A stretch of 64,000 bases of DNA, taken from Paenibacillus lemnae (GTDB taxonomy: Bacteria > Bacillota > Bacilli > Paenibacillales > Paenibacillaceae). Shown piece after piece: positions 1 through 8,568 of this stretch. The stretch spans positions 120,866-184,865 of the forward strand of contig NZ_JABBPN010000008.1 of NCBI RefSeq assembly GCF_012933385.1, given 5' to 3'. Every line of letters begins with the position of its first letter. Positions within the stretch are counted from its first letter, which is position 1. A model generated the notes under the pieces. It saw nothing but the letters and a program-made list of their open reading frames with translations. It was not told where the DNA came from and did no database searches. Position numbers and translations under genes: made by a program.

Positions 1-405
1 TCACGTGATGAACTACATCCGCCGAAATCTGGAGTGATGTCTTCTGAGCGATGGTCAGGGGTTGTTGATCCCGTCGGCGGCGGCATTCTTCCTGAACTGC
101 TAAAGCAGATTCGATATGGCGGATCAGCAGCCTTGTCCGGACTCACCGGCGGAACTGAATTTAACGGGACCGTGTTTCCGTTTATATTAAGGGGCATTAA
201 ACTTCTGGGAATCGATTCCGTAAACTGTTCGATGATGCTGAGAAAAGAGATATGGGGACGCTTGGCGGCTGAGTGGAAACCAGAAACGATGCTGGGGGAC
301 GGGATTAAGGAAGTTGCTTTGACTGAGCTTCCGGAAGCTCTAAACCTCATCTTGAGAGGAAAAGCTGTCGGCAGATCCGTGGTCGTTTTGAATCCAAAAG
401 AATAA
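1..405 (+). CDS. YhdH/AcuI-type zinc-free MDR oxidoreductase, C-terminal fragment (cut by window edge)
   Basis: Only the last 134 codons are in the window; the frame is open from base 1, so the true start lies to the left. The motif ERWSGVVDPVGG followed by YGGSAALSGLTGG and LRGIKLLGIDSV is the C-terminal half of the YhdH/AcuI (acrylyl-CoA reductase-like) quinone oxidoreductase family of medium-chain dehydrogenases, where the glycine-rich part belongs to the NADPH-binding Rossmann fold. The family reduces activated double bonds with NADPH. The internal GTG and ATG codons at 34-39 are not the start, because the protein homology continues upstream. The stop TAA ends at 405. The exact substrate cannot be told from the fragment. 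Confidence 0.85.
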   Translation, partial: SRDELHPPKSGVMSSERWSGVVDPVGGGILPELLKQIRYGGSAALSGLTGGTEFNGTVFPFILRGIKLLGIDSVNCSMMLRKEIWGRLAAEWKPETMLGDGIKEVALTELPEALNLILRGKAVGRSVVVLNPKE

Positions 406-431
406 TAAATTAATGAAAGGATGAATTCAAG

Positions 432-1004
432 ATGATGAACCGTTGGACAAAAGGATTGATAGCAGGTGTGCTGGTTATCGGAATGACAGGATGTAATGAA
501 GAGATGACAAAGCAGGAAGTCCAGCAGTACAACGGACAAGCTTTTGAGGAAGGGACCCAGGAAGCCCAAAGTGAAGGACGTGGACTGAATGGTAAATTTC
601 TGGACAGCATGAAACAGCGTTTTGAAGCTGAAAGTATGGAACTCACCAATGAGACCGTTGCAGAAGAGAGTGACGGAAGTATGATTTATCGATATCTCAT
701 TAACAATGACCAGCATCAGCAGCTCAACCTTCATGTTTATCCTGACGAGCAGACCCGGAGCAGCAGTATCAAAGACCTGTATTCAGGTAATGATGCGAAA
801 GGTGAGGAAGGTCTGAAATCGGTTGTAGTAGAATCGGAAGAATCGGCTGTCGTTTATCTGGCTGCAGGAGAACTGAACGCAGATTATCAGCAGCATGTCG
901 AGAAAATTGGTCCTCAACTGCTTGAAGAAATTGCGACATCAGCGAATGAGTCCAACAACATTGAAGAAGATGACGGCGACGTCTATGCCCCGGACAAAAA
1001 ATAA
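432..1004 (+). CDS. Predicted lipoprotein of unknown function
   Basis: A 190-residue protein with a classic lipoprotein signal: positively charged start (MMNRWTKG), a hydrophobic stretch and a lipobox IGMTGC ending in the Cys that would be lipidated (about residue 21). The mature part is acidic and Glu/Gln rich, with no enzyme motif that I recognise. A Shine-Dalgarno-like aaagg lies about 11 bases before the first ATG; two adjacent ATG codons (432 and 435) are possible starts. It is followed directly by a strong hairpin terminator. It should be anchored to the outer face of the membrane. Family not recognised; it resembles the many small Paenibacillaceae lipoproteins only in general form. Confidence 0.75.
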   Translation: MMNRWTKGLIAGVLVIGMTGCNEEMTKQEVQQYNGQAFEEGTQEAQSEGRGLNGKFLDSMKQRFEAESMELTNETVAEESDGSMIYRYLINNDQHQQLNLHVYPDEQTRSSSIKDLYSGNDAKGEEGLKSVVVESEESAVVYLAAGELNADYQQHVEKIGPQLLEEIATSANESNNIEEDDGDVYAPDKK

Positions 1005-1013
1005 TAAAAAATC

Positions 1014-1048
1014 AGCTTCCCGGATGGTCCCGGGAAGCTGTTTTTTTA
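1014..1048. terminator. Bidirectional rho-independent terminator
   Basis: The inverted repeat AGCTTCCCGG / CCGGGAAGCT is flanked by A-rich sequence on the left and a T-run on the right. It sits between the convergent lipoprotein and moaB genes and can serve both. Confidence 0.85.
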
Positions 1049-1558
1049 TTGCGGCTTGCGAATCTCCCGCACAACATGCCGCAGTTCAGGCAGTAAAATC
1101 TTCTCCATTGCCAGCCGCACAGCATTTGCAGAACCCGGCATGGAAAATACAGCAGTATCTCCGACTGTCCCGCCGATCGCGCGGCTTAAAATGGCAGCAG
1201 ACCCGATCTCCTCGTAACTGAGGGAACGGAAAATTTCCCCGAAACCGGTAAGCTCTTTGTCCAGCAGAGATGTTACAGCTTCAAATGTGGTATCTCTCCT
1301 GGATATGCCTGTACCTCCTGTGAGCAGGACTGCCTGAATGTCCTTATGTTCAGAAGCGGTTGTAATTAAAGATCGCACCTGGTCATAATCATCCTTTACG
1401 ATAGTCTGGGCAGCGACAATATATCCTTCACGTTCCAGGAGCTCTCGCATCAGCTGCCCACTCTTGTCTGTAGCGGTTGTCCGTGTATCCGATACCGTAA
1501 CAATCATGCATGCAACCGTGTCTGGAGCTTCTCTGCGATGTTCTTCTACCGTGTTCAT
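1046..1558 (-). CDS. moaB: Molybdenum cofactor biosynthesis protein MoaB
   Basis: A MoaB/MogA-fold protein of 170 residues, the usual MoaB size when read from the ATG at 1558, which has a good upstream ribosome site (AGAGGTGG on the minus strand). An upstream extension of the frame to 1627 lacks such support. Family motifs seen are MIVTVSDTRT near the N-terminus, LTGGTGISRRD in the middle (the molybdopterin-binding TGGTG loop) and MPGSANAV near the C-terminus. It should adenylylate or otherwise process molybdopterin on the way to molybdenum cofactor. It stands alone here; no other moa or moe gene is in the window. It converges on the lipoprotein gene over the shared terminator. Confidence 0.93.
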   Translation of the reverse strand: MNTVEEHRREAPDTVACMIVTVSDTRTTATDKSGQLMRELLEREGYIVAAQTIVKDDYDQVRSLITTASEHKDIQAVLLTGGTGISRRDTTFEAVTSLLDKELTGFGEIFRSLSYEEIGSAAILSRAIGGTVGDTAVFSMPGSANAVRLAMEKILLPELRHVVREIRKPQ

Positions 1559-1666
1559 CAAAATACCACCTCTTATTATCTTTTTTTGGGAAGATGCCGT
1601 TGCCGCGGCTTCATCGCTATAGTACACTTCCTTAACAGATGTTTTTGAAGGGAAGAGACGTATTCT

Positions 1667-2659
1667 ATGAAGAACAGTATAACACCTATCTATATATTAT
1701 CAGGCTTTTTGGGCAGCGGGAAAACAAGTCTGTTAACCCGTTTGATTCCGTATTGGCAGCAGCAGGGCTTAAAACCAGCGGTTGTGATGAATGAGATCGG
1801 GGAAGTCAATATCGACAGCGTGGCAGCGGGGCATGCAGTACCAACAGCGGAAATGCTCAGCGGCTGCATATGCTGCTCAATACGTGCTGATCTGGCGGGC
1901 GAGCTGGGACTGTTAATTCGGAATGAAAAACCGGATGTGATTATACTCGAAGCTACGGGAGCAGCCAATCCGATGGAGATTTTGGATGGTCTCGCCGAGG
2001 CTGCATTATATATGAACATTGAAGTCAAACAGATGATCACCGTCGTGGACTCGGCTCACCTGCTGTACCTCCATCGACAACAAAGAGCGAAAACGTACCG
2101 TCTGATGCAGGAACAGATCCGCTGCGCGAACAAGCTGATTCTCAATAAGACAGATCGCCTGAATAATAATGAACAGCAGGAAGCAGGTGATATCGTGGCG
2201 AAGTGGAATCCCCTGGCCACAATGGTTCCTGCTGTCCGCTGCGAGGTGGATCTTGATGTGCTGCTGACTGGTGCTCATGCGATTCAGGGGAATACATGCA
2301 GCGGTAAATCTGAAGCGGAACATAGCAGCTGCGGTTCTTCCAATGATCACGATCATGGAGGAACGCATCATACGCACCACCATGTAATGTCTTATACGCA
2401 TCATCTTCAAGGTCCTGTGGACAGTGTGCATTTTGAACACTTGATCAGGGATTTGCCTAGGGACATTTACAGGGCAAAAGGCATTGTGAGCTTTCGCGAT
2501 ACGGCCAGCCGGTTTTTGTTTCAATATGCATTCCGAGAAACCGATTACACGAAGCTGGCACCTCAAGCCGGGCTGCAGGATGTGTTGGTGTTTATCGGGG
2601 AACAGTTTGACCGGGATGATCTGCAGGCCAGGCTGGAAAAACTGGCAGTTCCGGATTGA
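1667..2659 (+). CDS. COG0523 (CobW/YciC/ZNG1 family) metal-chaperone GTPase
   Basis: A 330-residue P-loop GTPase. The Walker A motif GFLGSGKTS lies at residues 13-21, an EIGEVNID segment follows near residue 44, the diagnostic metal-binding CxCC motif is GCICCSIR near residue 65, and NKTD near residue 160 is the guanine-specificity motif. A His-rich loop (HDHGGTHHTHHH) sits near residue 230, typical of zinc or cobalt handling members. COG0523 proteins deliver zinc, cobalt or other metals to client enzymes using GTP hydrolysis. The next gene encodes a Cys-rich copper-storage-like protein, so the pair may form a metal-handling neighbourhood. I saw no clear Zur box upstream. Which metal is served is not decidable from sequence alone. 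Confidence 0.9.
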   Translation: MKNSITPIYILSGFLGSGKTSLLTRLIPYWQQQGLKPAVVMNEIGEVNIDSVAAGHAVPTAEMLSGCICCSIRADLAGELGLLIRNEKPDVIILEATGAANPMEILDGLAEAALYMNIEVKQMITVVDSAHLLYLHRQQRAKTYRLMQEQIRCANKLILNKTDRLNNNEQQEAGDIVAKWNPLATMVPAVRCEVDLDVLLTGAHAIQGNTCSGKSEAEHSSCGSSNDHDHGGTHHTHHHVMSYTHHLQGPVDSVHFEHLIRDLPRDIYRAKGIVSFRDTASRFLFQYAFRETDYTKLAPQAGLQDVLVFIGEQFDRDDLQARLEKLAVPD

Positions 2660-2725
2660 TTCACCGGGTCCCTTTCACGTTTAATACAAAGCATCTGAGT
2701 AAAAGTCGTGGGAGGTTAACCGAAA

Positions 2726-3064
2726 ATGACAAATGAACTGCAATATAAAGATTGTATCGAAGCATGCCACGAGGCGGCTGACGCCAGCAATATCTGTTAT
2801 GTTTCCAGCCTAAAGGAATATGATATCGCTATGCTTCGCGATTGTATAGTTTTAACACGCGAGTGTGCTGAAATCTGCTCATTCACTGCAGATGCGATGA
2901 GCCGCATGAGTCCATTCGCTTCGGATATATGCAGCATTTGTGTTCAGATTTGTGAGGCATGTGCAAAAGAATGTGAGAAGCATGCCCATCAGCATTGCAA
3001 AGACTGTGCCGAGGCATGCCGCCGCTGTGCTGAAATCTGCAGCAATATGTGCTGTGTGGCCTAA
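2726..3064 (+). CDS. Cys-rich four-helix-bundle copper-binding protein (Csp/DUF326-like)
   Basis: A 112-residue cytosolic protein with 18 cysteines, most in CxxxC-type spacings on amphipathic helices (for example CIEACHEA, CSICVQICEACAKEC and CAEACRRCAEIC). This is the pattern of DUF326/Csp copper storage proteins, four-helix bundles whose core is lined with Cys that bind many Cu(I) ions. No signal peptide is visible, which matches the cytosolic Csp3-like class. The start ATG at 2726 follows a gggaggttaa ribosome site. It lies 66 bases after the COG0523 GTPase gene, so the two may be co-transcribed, and it ends at a strong hairpin. Confidence 0.88.
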   Translation: MTNELQYKDCIEACHEAADASNICYVSSLKEYDIAMLRDCIVLTRECAEICSFTADAMSRMSPFASDICSICVQICEACAKECEKHAHQHCKDCAEACRRCAEICSNMCCVA

Positions 3065-3080
3065 CCTGTATTATTAATAG

Positions 3081-3123
3081 AAAGCCTGTGTTCATTCAAA
3101 ATTGAATGAATTCAGGCTTTTTT
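3081..3123 (+). terminator. Rho-independent terminator
   Basis: A long hairpin AAAGCCTG...CAGGCTTT has an inner perfect arm pair TTCATTCAA/TTGAATGAA and is followed by Ts. It ends the copper-storage gene transcript. Confidence 0.85.
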
Positions 3124-3177
3124 ATTGTGCATTTGAGTGTACAATATAAGTAATAATTGGGAAAGCGGGACATTCAA

Positions 3178-4086
3178 ATGGACGTTTTAGTTACACTTAA
3201 TCAGGTCAGCAAACGGTACGGCAGACATATTGCATTGCACGACGTAAACTGGAGAATCTGCCGAGGAGAATGTGCTGCCATAACCGGAGACAACGGGGCC
3301 GGAAAAAGCACGCTGCTGCATATTTTAGCTGGACTTGCAATGCCGGATAAAGGAACAATAATAATAAATAATGGAGAGGTCAGCATCGGATACGTACCTG
3401 AGTTCTTCCCGGGACTGAAGTTTACGCCCCGAGAGTATCTGGCTCACATGGGCAGAATCCAGGGGCTTTCGAAACAAGCCGCTTCCAAAAGGGTGGAAGG
3501 TCTCATCTCCATGTTCCAGATGGAGCAGTCTTCAAATCGTTTGATGAACGGATTCTCGAAAGGCATGCTTCAAAAAGTGAATCTTATGCAGGCTCTGCTT
3601 GGCATGCCGGACCTGCTGGTCTTGGATGAGCCGCTTTCCGGTTTGGATGAACATGTACAGCATGAGATCGCGAAACTCCTGACAGAAATTAAACAGCAGG
3701 GGACCTCCATTGTCATGTCGGTACACGAGCATCTGCTGATCTCGGCGGTGGCAGACAGGCTTGTAGTTATGAAGAATGGCAAGATTATGCGTGACGGTTT
3801 GACGGATTTAACTTATCAACGTAATCCTCGTGCACGCAGCCGAGTTGTATTTCACGGGATATCACCAGAACACTGTATACATATAGAGCAAATGGATGGA
3901 TTTATAAAATGGATTTCTCAGGGAGCCCCAAAGGAAGCGGATATCGCTCGTGAATGCAGTAACGAAATGCTGCAGTATATCCTTGATGCCGGAGGAAGCA
4001 TTCTGTCCCTTCAACAATTAAAAGGTCCTGAGCTGCCAGTAGAACACCAATGCGTTTCAAAGTCAAAAAAGGCGGTGATAGGATGA
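3178..4086 (+). CDS. ABC transporter ATP-binding protein
   Basis: An ABC ATPase of 302 residues from the ATG at 3178, which has a purine-rich ribosome site (gaaagcgggac). A TTG further upstream is less likely. Motifs in order: Walker A GDNGAGKST, a signature-like NGFSKGMLQKV in place of LSGGQ, Walker B LLVLDEPLSGLD, and the H-loop MSVHEH. The domain order and the degenerate FSKGM signature are typical of ABC-2 type exporters or bacteriocin/antibiotic self-protection ATPases. Its stop overlaps the start of the membrane partner (ATGA), so the two are translationally coupled. The C-terminal 80 residues beyond the ATPase core are of unknown role. Substrate unknown. Confidence 0.92.
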   Translation: MDVLVTLNQVSKRYGRHIALHDVNWRICRGECAAITGDNGAGKSTLLHILAGLAMPDKGTIIINNGEVSIGYVPEFFPGLKFTPREYLAHMGRIQGLSKQAASKRVEGLISMFQMEQSSNRLMNGFSKGMLQKVNLMQALLGMPDLLVLDEPLSGLDEHVQHEIAKLLTEIKQQGTSIVMSVHEHLLISAVADRLVVMKNGKIMRDGLTDLTYQRNPRARSRVVFHGISPEHCIHIEQMDGFIKWISQGAPKEADIARECSNEMLQYILDAGGSILSLQQLKGPELPVEHQCVSKSKKAVIG

Positions 4087-4817
4087 AGGGGATTCAACTT
4101 ATGAAGTATCTGTTGACCAGCTTTACCAGATCTTATCAATACTTTGGACCCTTAGCGTTTATCGTCATTTTTGTTCTTTTTCTATATTCTTATAGGCCGA
4201 ATCCGGTCATGGACAGCTATGCTGTGACCTCATGTGTAATATTTATCGGTTCTGCCTGGCTTGGGATGAATTTTCTGAATCATGATCATGGCCGTCAGAC
4301 TGGACTGCTTATTCTGCATGTTCAGAGTTCAAAGCTGTTTTACTGGATCCAGTTTGCTTCTGCTGCAGTGATCGGATTGATGTTAAGTGCATCCATAGTC
4401 ATTTACCCGCTCTGGAGCGGTATGTTTGACAGATCGGTAAGCATGGCGGAGTTTGGATTGGCGATTACAGCGCACATGTTATTGGCTTTATTAGGGATTA
4501 GCTTATCGCTGTATGTTCAGAATTCATGGATTCCGAATCGTGGACGAGCTGCGGGGCTGCTGCTTTTGATGCTCGTGCTCTCGATGTCCGGGCTGTCTAT
4601 GCAGGGAGAATTACCGGCTGAAGTAAGATGGCTGGTCTATTTGCTTCCACCCGTGTCTCCTATAATTGAAATGCTGATGAAGGAATCCGAAGTAGCAGTT
4701 TCTTCAAAAATCCTCATAATTGTGTATGTTTCAGGGTATATTGCTCTGCTGGCAGGAGTTTATCTCCATGCTTCCTCTGCCAAGGATACTGCTGATTTGG
4801 TTCGAAAAGCAGGTTGA
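4083..4817 (+). CDS. ABC transporter permease, ABC-2-like
   Basis: A 244-residue membrane protein with about six hydrophobic segments, starting at the ATG at 4083 inside the ATGA overlap with the ATPase gene (ribosome site ggcggtgat). Hydrophobic stretches include YFGPLAFIVIFVLFLY, the region around AAVIGLMLSASIVIYPLW, and a C-terminal helix ending LLAGVYLH. It has no domain beyond the membrane part. It is the membrane partner of the preceding ATPase, together forming a small two-component transporter, with no dedicated binding protein nearby. Substrate unknown. Confidence 0.82.
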   Translation: MKGIQLMKYLLTSFTRSYQYFGPLAFIVIFVLFLYSYRPNPVMDSYAVTSCVIFIGSAWLGMNFLNHDHGRQTGLLILHVQSSKLFYWIQFASAAVIGLMLSASIVIYPLWSGMFDRSVSMAEFGLAITAHMLLALLGISLSLYVQNSWIPNRGRAAGLLLLMLVLSMSGLSMQGELPAEVRWLVYLLPPVSPIIEMLMKESEVAVSSKILIIVYVSGYIALLAGVYLHASSAKDTADLVRKAG

Positions 4818-4894
4818 AGGAGGGGGAATCTTCCTATACCATAGTATATGAACAATTAAACACGAAAAAGGCAGCTAATGATTAGGAGGAGCAT

Positions 4895-5383
4895 ATGAAA
4901 CATACCCGTTTGCTGGACAGCGATCACTCCAAAGAGCTGTTAACCTATTTCGGTTTGGCGGTATATTACTCTCAGGCCCTTGAACAACAGCTTGCCAATC
5001 TGTTGATGTTGATCAAGCTGTCTAAAGGCAAGGTGCCGTCGGAAGAAGATTTTACACAGCTGTATCAGCGTAAATTAAGCAGTTCGCTGGGTCAGCTTGT
5101 TCAGGAGATACAGCATTACTTTCCATTTTCCGAAGAAGAGACGCTTCAGCTGAAAGAAGTTTGGAAACAGCGGAATTATATTGTACATGACTATTTCAAA
5201 GAACGGATCCATGAAACCTTTAGTCCCGGAGGCCGGTCACGAATGATTCGTGAACTGAATGCTTTTAAAGATCAGGCACAGGCGCTGGAGCAGAAGCTGC
5301 AGGGTTACTCCCGGGAAATGTATATTAAACTTGGTTTGGATAGTGAGAAGAATCCGGATTTTTATTCATCAGGCAATTCTTGA
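4895..5383 (+). CDS. Uncharacterised protein with a HEPN-like RNxxVHxY motif
   Basis: A 162-residue, mostly helical soluble protein with a good ribosome site (taggagga) before the ATG at 4895. I do not recognise a named family. Near residue 94 it has RNYIVHDYF, which fits the R-polar-x3-H (RX4HxY) signature of HEPN and HepT-type nucleases, in a helical context typical of that fold. There is no adjacent MNT nucleotidyltransferase antitoxin gene; the neighbours are an ABC permease and an SLH protein. It could be a HEPN RNase, a degraded HEPN, or an unrelated helical protein with a chance match. The role remains open. Confidence 0.7.
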   Translation: MKHTRLLDSDHSKELLTYFGLAVYYSQALEQQLANLLMLIKLSKGKVPSEEDFTQLYQRKLSSSLGQLVQEIQHYFPFSEEETLQLKEVWKQRNYIVHDYFKERIHETFSPGGRSRMIRELNAFKDQAQALEQKLQGYSREMYIKLGLDSEKNPDFYSSGNS

Positions 5384-5430
5384 AACATAATCCGGCATCG
5401 GTTCGTCTGTAGTGATAGGAGGTGCTTATT

Positions 5431-6366
5431 ATGAAAAAAACTACAAAGATCATTTCAACCATGTTCATTTCGTCTGCCCTCATGGGTACATTGGCGGCAT
5501 CTGCATCTGCATTCTCAGACGTGGATAATCAAAATGATTTAAGTATCGTGAAGGAGCTTCAAACGGCTGGCATCATTCAAGGAATCAGTGATGAAAAATT
5601 CGCTCCGAATATGTCCATAACATCTGCTCAGGCTGTGAAAATGGTCGTTAAAACAGCGGGTCTTGAAGCATATCCGAATCTCACCGGCAAGTCGTTCAGC
5701 AGTGTGCCTGATGGCGCATGGTATGCGGATGCGGTAAACATTGCAGCGATGCACGGACTTCCCGTCCATAATGAGACAGCATGGAACAAACCGATTACTC
5801 GTGAAGATTTTGCCCAATTGCTGTATTCAGCTGTACAGGCTACCGGTGATTATCCGGTCATTATGATGTACGTGAACGTGGAAGATGATGAAGAAATCGC
5901 CGAAGACAAGCGGGGAGCAGTTCAGTTTTTACTGCTTACCAAGATGACTGAACTCGATAAAAACGGCGAATTCCGTCCCAAAGAGAACCTTTCACGTATG
6001 GAAGCTGCTCAGATGACGCATGCGGCGGTTAACTTTATTGAAACTCACAAGCAGGGAGAAAAGCCTTCTGTAGGTGAAATTATTACAGAAGAACAGCAGG
6101 GGGATGCCGCTGTGGATGTCATTAAAGTGAATGATGATGTTAATAAAGTCGTCATCACTAAAGATGACCTGCCCCATCCTGGATATGGCTTGGTCGTGTC
6201 GTCCATTCAATTCATTGATGACATGGAAGTGGTTGTTCACTATCAAATAACCCAACCGGATCCGGATAAGATGTATCCGCAGGTTATTTCTAAAGCATCT
6301 GTCGAAACTTACGTACCATCTCAATACAAGATTACCGTTAAAGAGCGGACGTCTCCAAGAATGTAA
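5431..6366 (+). CDS. Exported SLH-domain protein with C-terminal PrcB_C-like domain
   Basis: A 311-residue exported protein. The start is taken at the ATG at 5431 because AGGAGGTG lies seven bases upstream. A Sec signal peptide ends in ASASA-F (about residue 28). Three SLH-like repeats follow, beginning near FSDVDNQND, FSSVPDGAWYADAV and VNVEDDEE; these usually bind secondary cell wall polymer. After a linker of about 30 residues, the C-terminal 75 residues (GYGLVVSSIQF...VVVHYQITQPDPDKMYPQV) resemble the PrcB_C protease-complex domain. Proteins of this layout are common in Paenibacillaceae. It should sit in the cell wall; the function of the C-terminal domain is unproven. Confidence 0.85.
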   Translation: MKKTTKIISTMFISSALMGTLAASASAFSDVDNQNDLSIVKELQTAGIIQGISDEKFAPNMSITSAQAVKMVVKTAGLEAYPNLTGKSFSSVPDGAWYADAVNIAAMHGLPVHNETAWNKPITREDFAQLLYSAVQATGDYPVIMMYVNVEDDEEIAEDKRGAVQFLLLTKMTELDKNGEFRPKENLSRMEAAQMTHAAVNFIETHKQGEKPSVGEIITEEQQGDAAVDVIKVNDDVNKVVITKDDLPHPGYGLVVSSIQFIDDMEVVVHYQITQPDPDKMYPQVISKASVETYVPSQYKITVKERTSPRM

Positions 6367-6406
6367 CGCATTACTTGACACATCATTATCAATCAACATC
6401 AAAAGA

Positions 6407-6447
6407 GGCCGTCCCACAAGATCCTGGATCTTATGGGACGGCCCTTT
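6407..6447. terminator. Bidirectional rho-independent terminator
   Basis: The perfect stem GGCCGTCCCA / TGGGACGGCC (6407-6443) has flanking A and T tracts. It lies between the convergent SLH gene and the bmrD-like gene. Confidence 0.85.
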
Positions 6448-6459
6448 AAAGTTAGATGA

Positions 6460-8568
6460 TTAAATCTTTGCAGAGACTTGCGGAATTCGTGAATCGGCTG
6501 TTAATGTTTCCGAATCTTTGCCGCCATTCGCCTTCACGGATGAGCCCTGCTGCAGCTGATACATATTGAAATAACGGCCGTGCTGTTCCATCAGTTCATC
6601 ATGTGAGCCCTGTTCTACAATCTCGCCCCGATGGAGGACCAGGATCTGGTCCGCATTACGGATGGTGGAGAGACGGTGGGCGATGATAAAGGTTGTGCGG
6701 CCTTTTTTCAGCACTTCCAGTGCGTCTTGGATAAGAGCTTCTGTTTCGGTATCGATATTCGCGGTCGCTTCATCCAAGATCAGAATCGCAGGATTGAATG
6801 CCAGCGCCCTTGCAAAGGAAATCAACTGGCGTTGTCCAGCCGAAAGGGTACTGCCTTTCTCAAGAACAGGCTCATCAAATCCTTGAGGCAGATGATTGAG
6901 GAGTCGGTCTGCTCCGACATCATTTAATGCCTTATTTACCTCTTCCCGTGTTATACGGGGATCACCCAGGCTGACATTGCTGGCAATCGTACCTGTAAAG
7001 AGATACGGATCCTGCAGGACTATGCCCATATGCTGACGAATCCATTGCTTTGGTATTTCGGTCACCGGGCGGCCATCGATCGATATGCTTCCTTTCTGTG
7101 GATCGTAGAAACGGAACAGCAGATTGATGATTGAGCTTTTACCAGAACCGGTATGACCGACAAGAGCGACAGTCTGACCAGGAGACGCCTGGAAAGAGAT
7201 ATTCTTTAAGACATCGTCTTTTTTGTAGGCAAAGTATACATCTTTAAACTCAACATGGCCTTTGTAGCGCGGCATAGATCCGTCGGTTACTGGCTCACCG
7301 GTCTCATCCATCAGCTCAAAAGCTCTCTTGGCAGAGACCACGGATGAATCGAGAGCAGCCAGCTGGTTTACCATGCCGGTAATTGGCTGGAACATGCGGC
7401 CCATAAGGTCTACATAAGCGTATAGAACACCGATGGACACGAGGCTGGTTCCGGTTAACGATGCAGATCCGAAGTACCACAAAATGACAACAAGAGCGAT
7501 GTTACGAAGCACGTTAACCAGGTTATGTGTGGTAAGGGAGTTTAGATTCAGCATCTTGTTCTGATGTGCCATGTAATCGTTATTCAGATTTTCGAATTCT
7601 TCCTGCGTTGTTTTCTGTCGGCGGAAGATTCGGATAATGGGCATACCTTGAATCGACTCGTTGATAATGGCGTTGATTTCGCTTAAACGGGAACGAATGA
7701 TAACATTGTATTTGGTCGCAAATTTGCGATAGAGCACAATCCATACAATCAGCATGGGGATGATGAACAGACTGATCAACGCGAGCCTTACATCCAGCAG
7801 GAAGAGGGCGATGTAAACTCCTGTGATGTACACGATCCCGGATGCAAAGTTGGACAACACTGCAACGAATAAGTCTTTCACAGCTTCCGTGTCATTCGTC
7901 ACCCGCGATACAACCTTGCCTGCAGGCAGATTATCGAAAAAGTTTACGGGAAGCCGTTGAATATGGGCATATACGTCGGTTCGCAGTCGTTGAATGACCC
8001 GGTTGGCTGCAGACTGCAGCCAGTACGTCCGGCTGAAGACGGCAATCATGGATACTAACATGGCGATCAGGAACAATCCAACCAGCTTGTATATTCCAGG
8101 CAGTTCAGGTTCGTAAAACCCGAATAATTCTGAAGCCGTCAATGGGACTGCAGGATACACGTCGGACATGCTGCCATATGCAATGGTTATTTGTCCATTT
8201 TGGTATGAGCGTTCACCTTCAGCTCGCTCCACACGCTCTGGAATGAAGTAGAAATGGCTTCCACTCTGGAGAATACGAACTTCTTGACCTCTGGTTTCTC
8301 CTTCAGAAAAGTGGTCTGTCCGTTTATAGTAGTTTCCTTCATACTCAGCAGATCCTTCCGTAGTGCTGGTCTCGTAAAAGGGACGTTCTATGCCAAGAAC
8401 GTGATTATCAATCATATTTTTGGCTATAAAAGGACCTGCAAGCTCAGCCGCTACACCGATGGCCAGCATGATTAATGCTGCGATAAAGGTGCCTTTCGCC
8501 GTTAATGCGTATCGGAACAGCCTTTTGGCAATTCCGGTGTTATTTTCAATCATGCGGGGTTCCGTCAA
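6460..8568 (-). CDS. BmrD/YheH-like ABC exporter half (TMD-NBD fusion with large extracytoplasmic insert)
   Basis: A 702-residue ABC half-exporter. The start is a TTG at 8568 preceded by GAGGAGGTG on the minus strand, and it begins directly after the stop of the partner gene. A hydrophilic insert of about 100 residues between the first two membrane helices (roughly residues 45-150) is the hallmark of YheH/BmrD, which is longer than its partner. NBD motifs: Walker A GHTGSGKSS, a non-standard signature LSAGQ, Walker B ILILDEAT with the catalytic Glu, and the H-loop IAHR. It should pair with the upstream half to make a heterodimeric multidrug exporter with one degenerate ATP site. Expression is probably governed by the attenuator far upstream of the pair. 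Confidence 0.92.
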   Translation of the reverse strand: MTEPRMIENNTGIAKRLFRYALTAKGTFIAALIMLAIGVAAELAGPFIAKNMIDNHVLGIERPFYETSTTEGSAEYEGNYYKRTDHFSEGETRGQEVRILQSGSHFYFIPERVERAEGERSYQNGQITIAYGSMSDVYPAVPLTASELFGFYEPELPGIYKLVGLFLIAMLVSMIAVFSRTYWLQSAANRVIQRLRTDVYAHIQRLPVNFFDNLPAGKVVSRVTNDTEAVKDLFVAVLSNFASGIVYITGVYIALFLLDVRLALISLFIIPMLIVWIVLYRKFATKYNVIIRSRLSEINAIINESIQGMPIIRIFRRQKTTQEEFENLNNDYMAHQNKMLNLNSLTTHNLVNVLRNIALVVILWYFGSASLTGTSLVSIGVLYAYVDLMGRMFQPITGMVNQLAALDSSVVSAKRAFELMDETGEPVTDGSMPRYKGHVEFKDVYFAYKKDDVLKNISFQASPGQTVALVGHTGSGKSSIINLLFRFYDPQKGSISIDGRPVTEIPKQWIRQHMGIVLQDPYLFTGTIASNVSLGDPRITREEVNKALNDVGADRLLNHLPQGFDEPVLEKGSTLSAGQRQLISFARALAFNPAILILDEATANIDTETEALIQDALEVLKKGRTTFIIAHRLSTIRNADQILVLHRGEIVEQGSHDELMEQHGRYFNMYQLQQGSSVKANGGKDSETLTADSRIPQVSAKI

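Noticed and set aside
4895..5383. HepT-MNT toxin-antitoxin pair
   Set aside because: Only the HEPN-like motif is seen; no nucleotidyltransferase gene is adjacent on either side.
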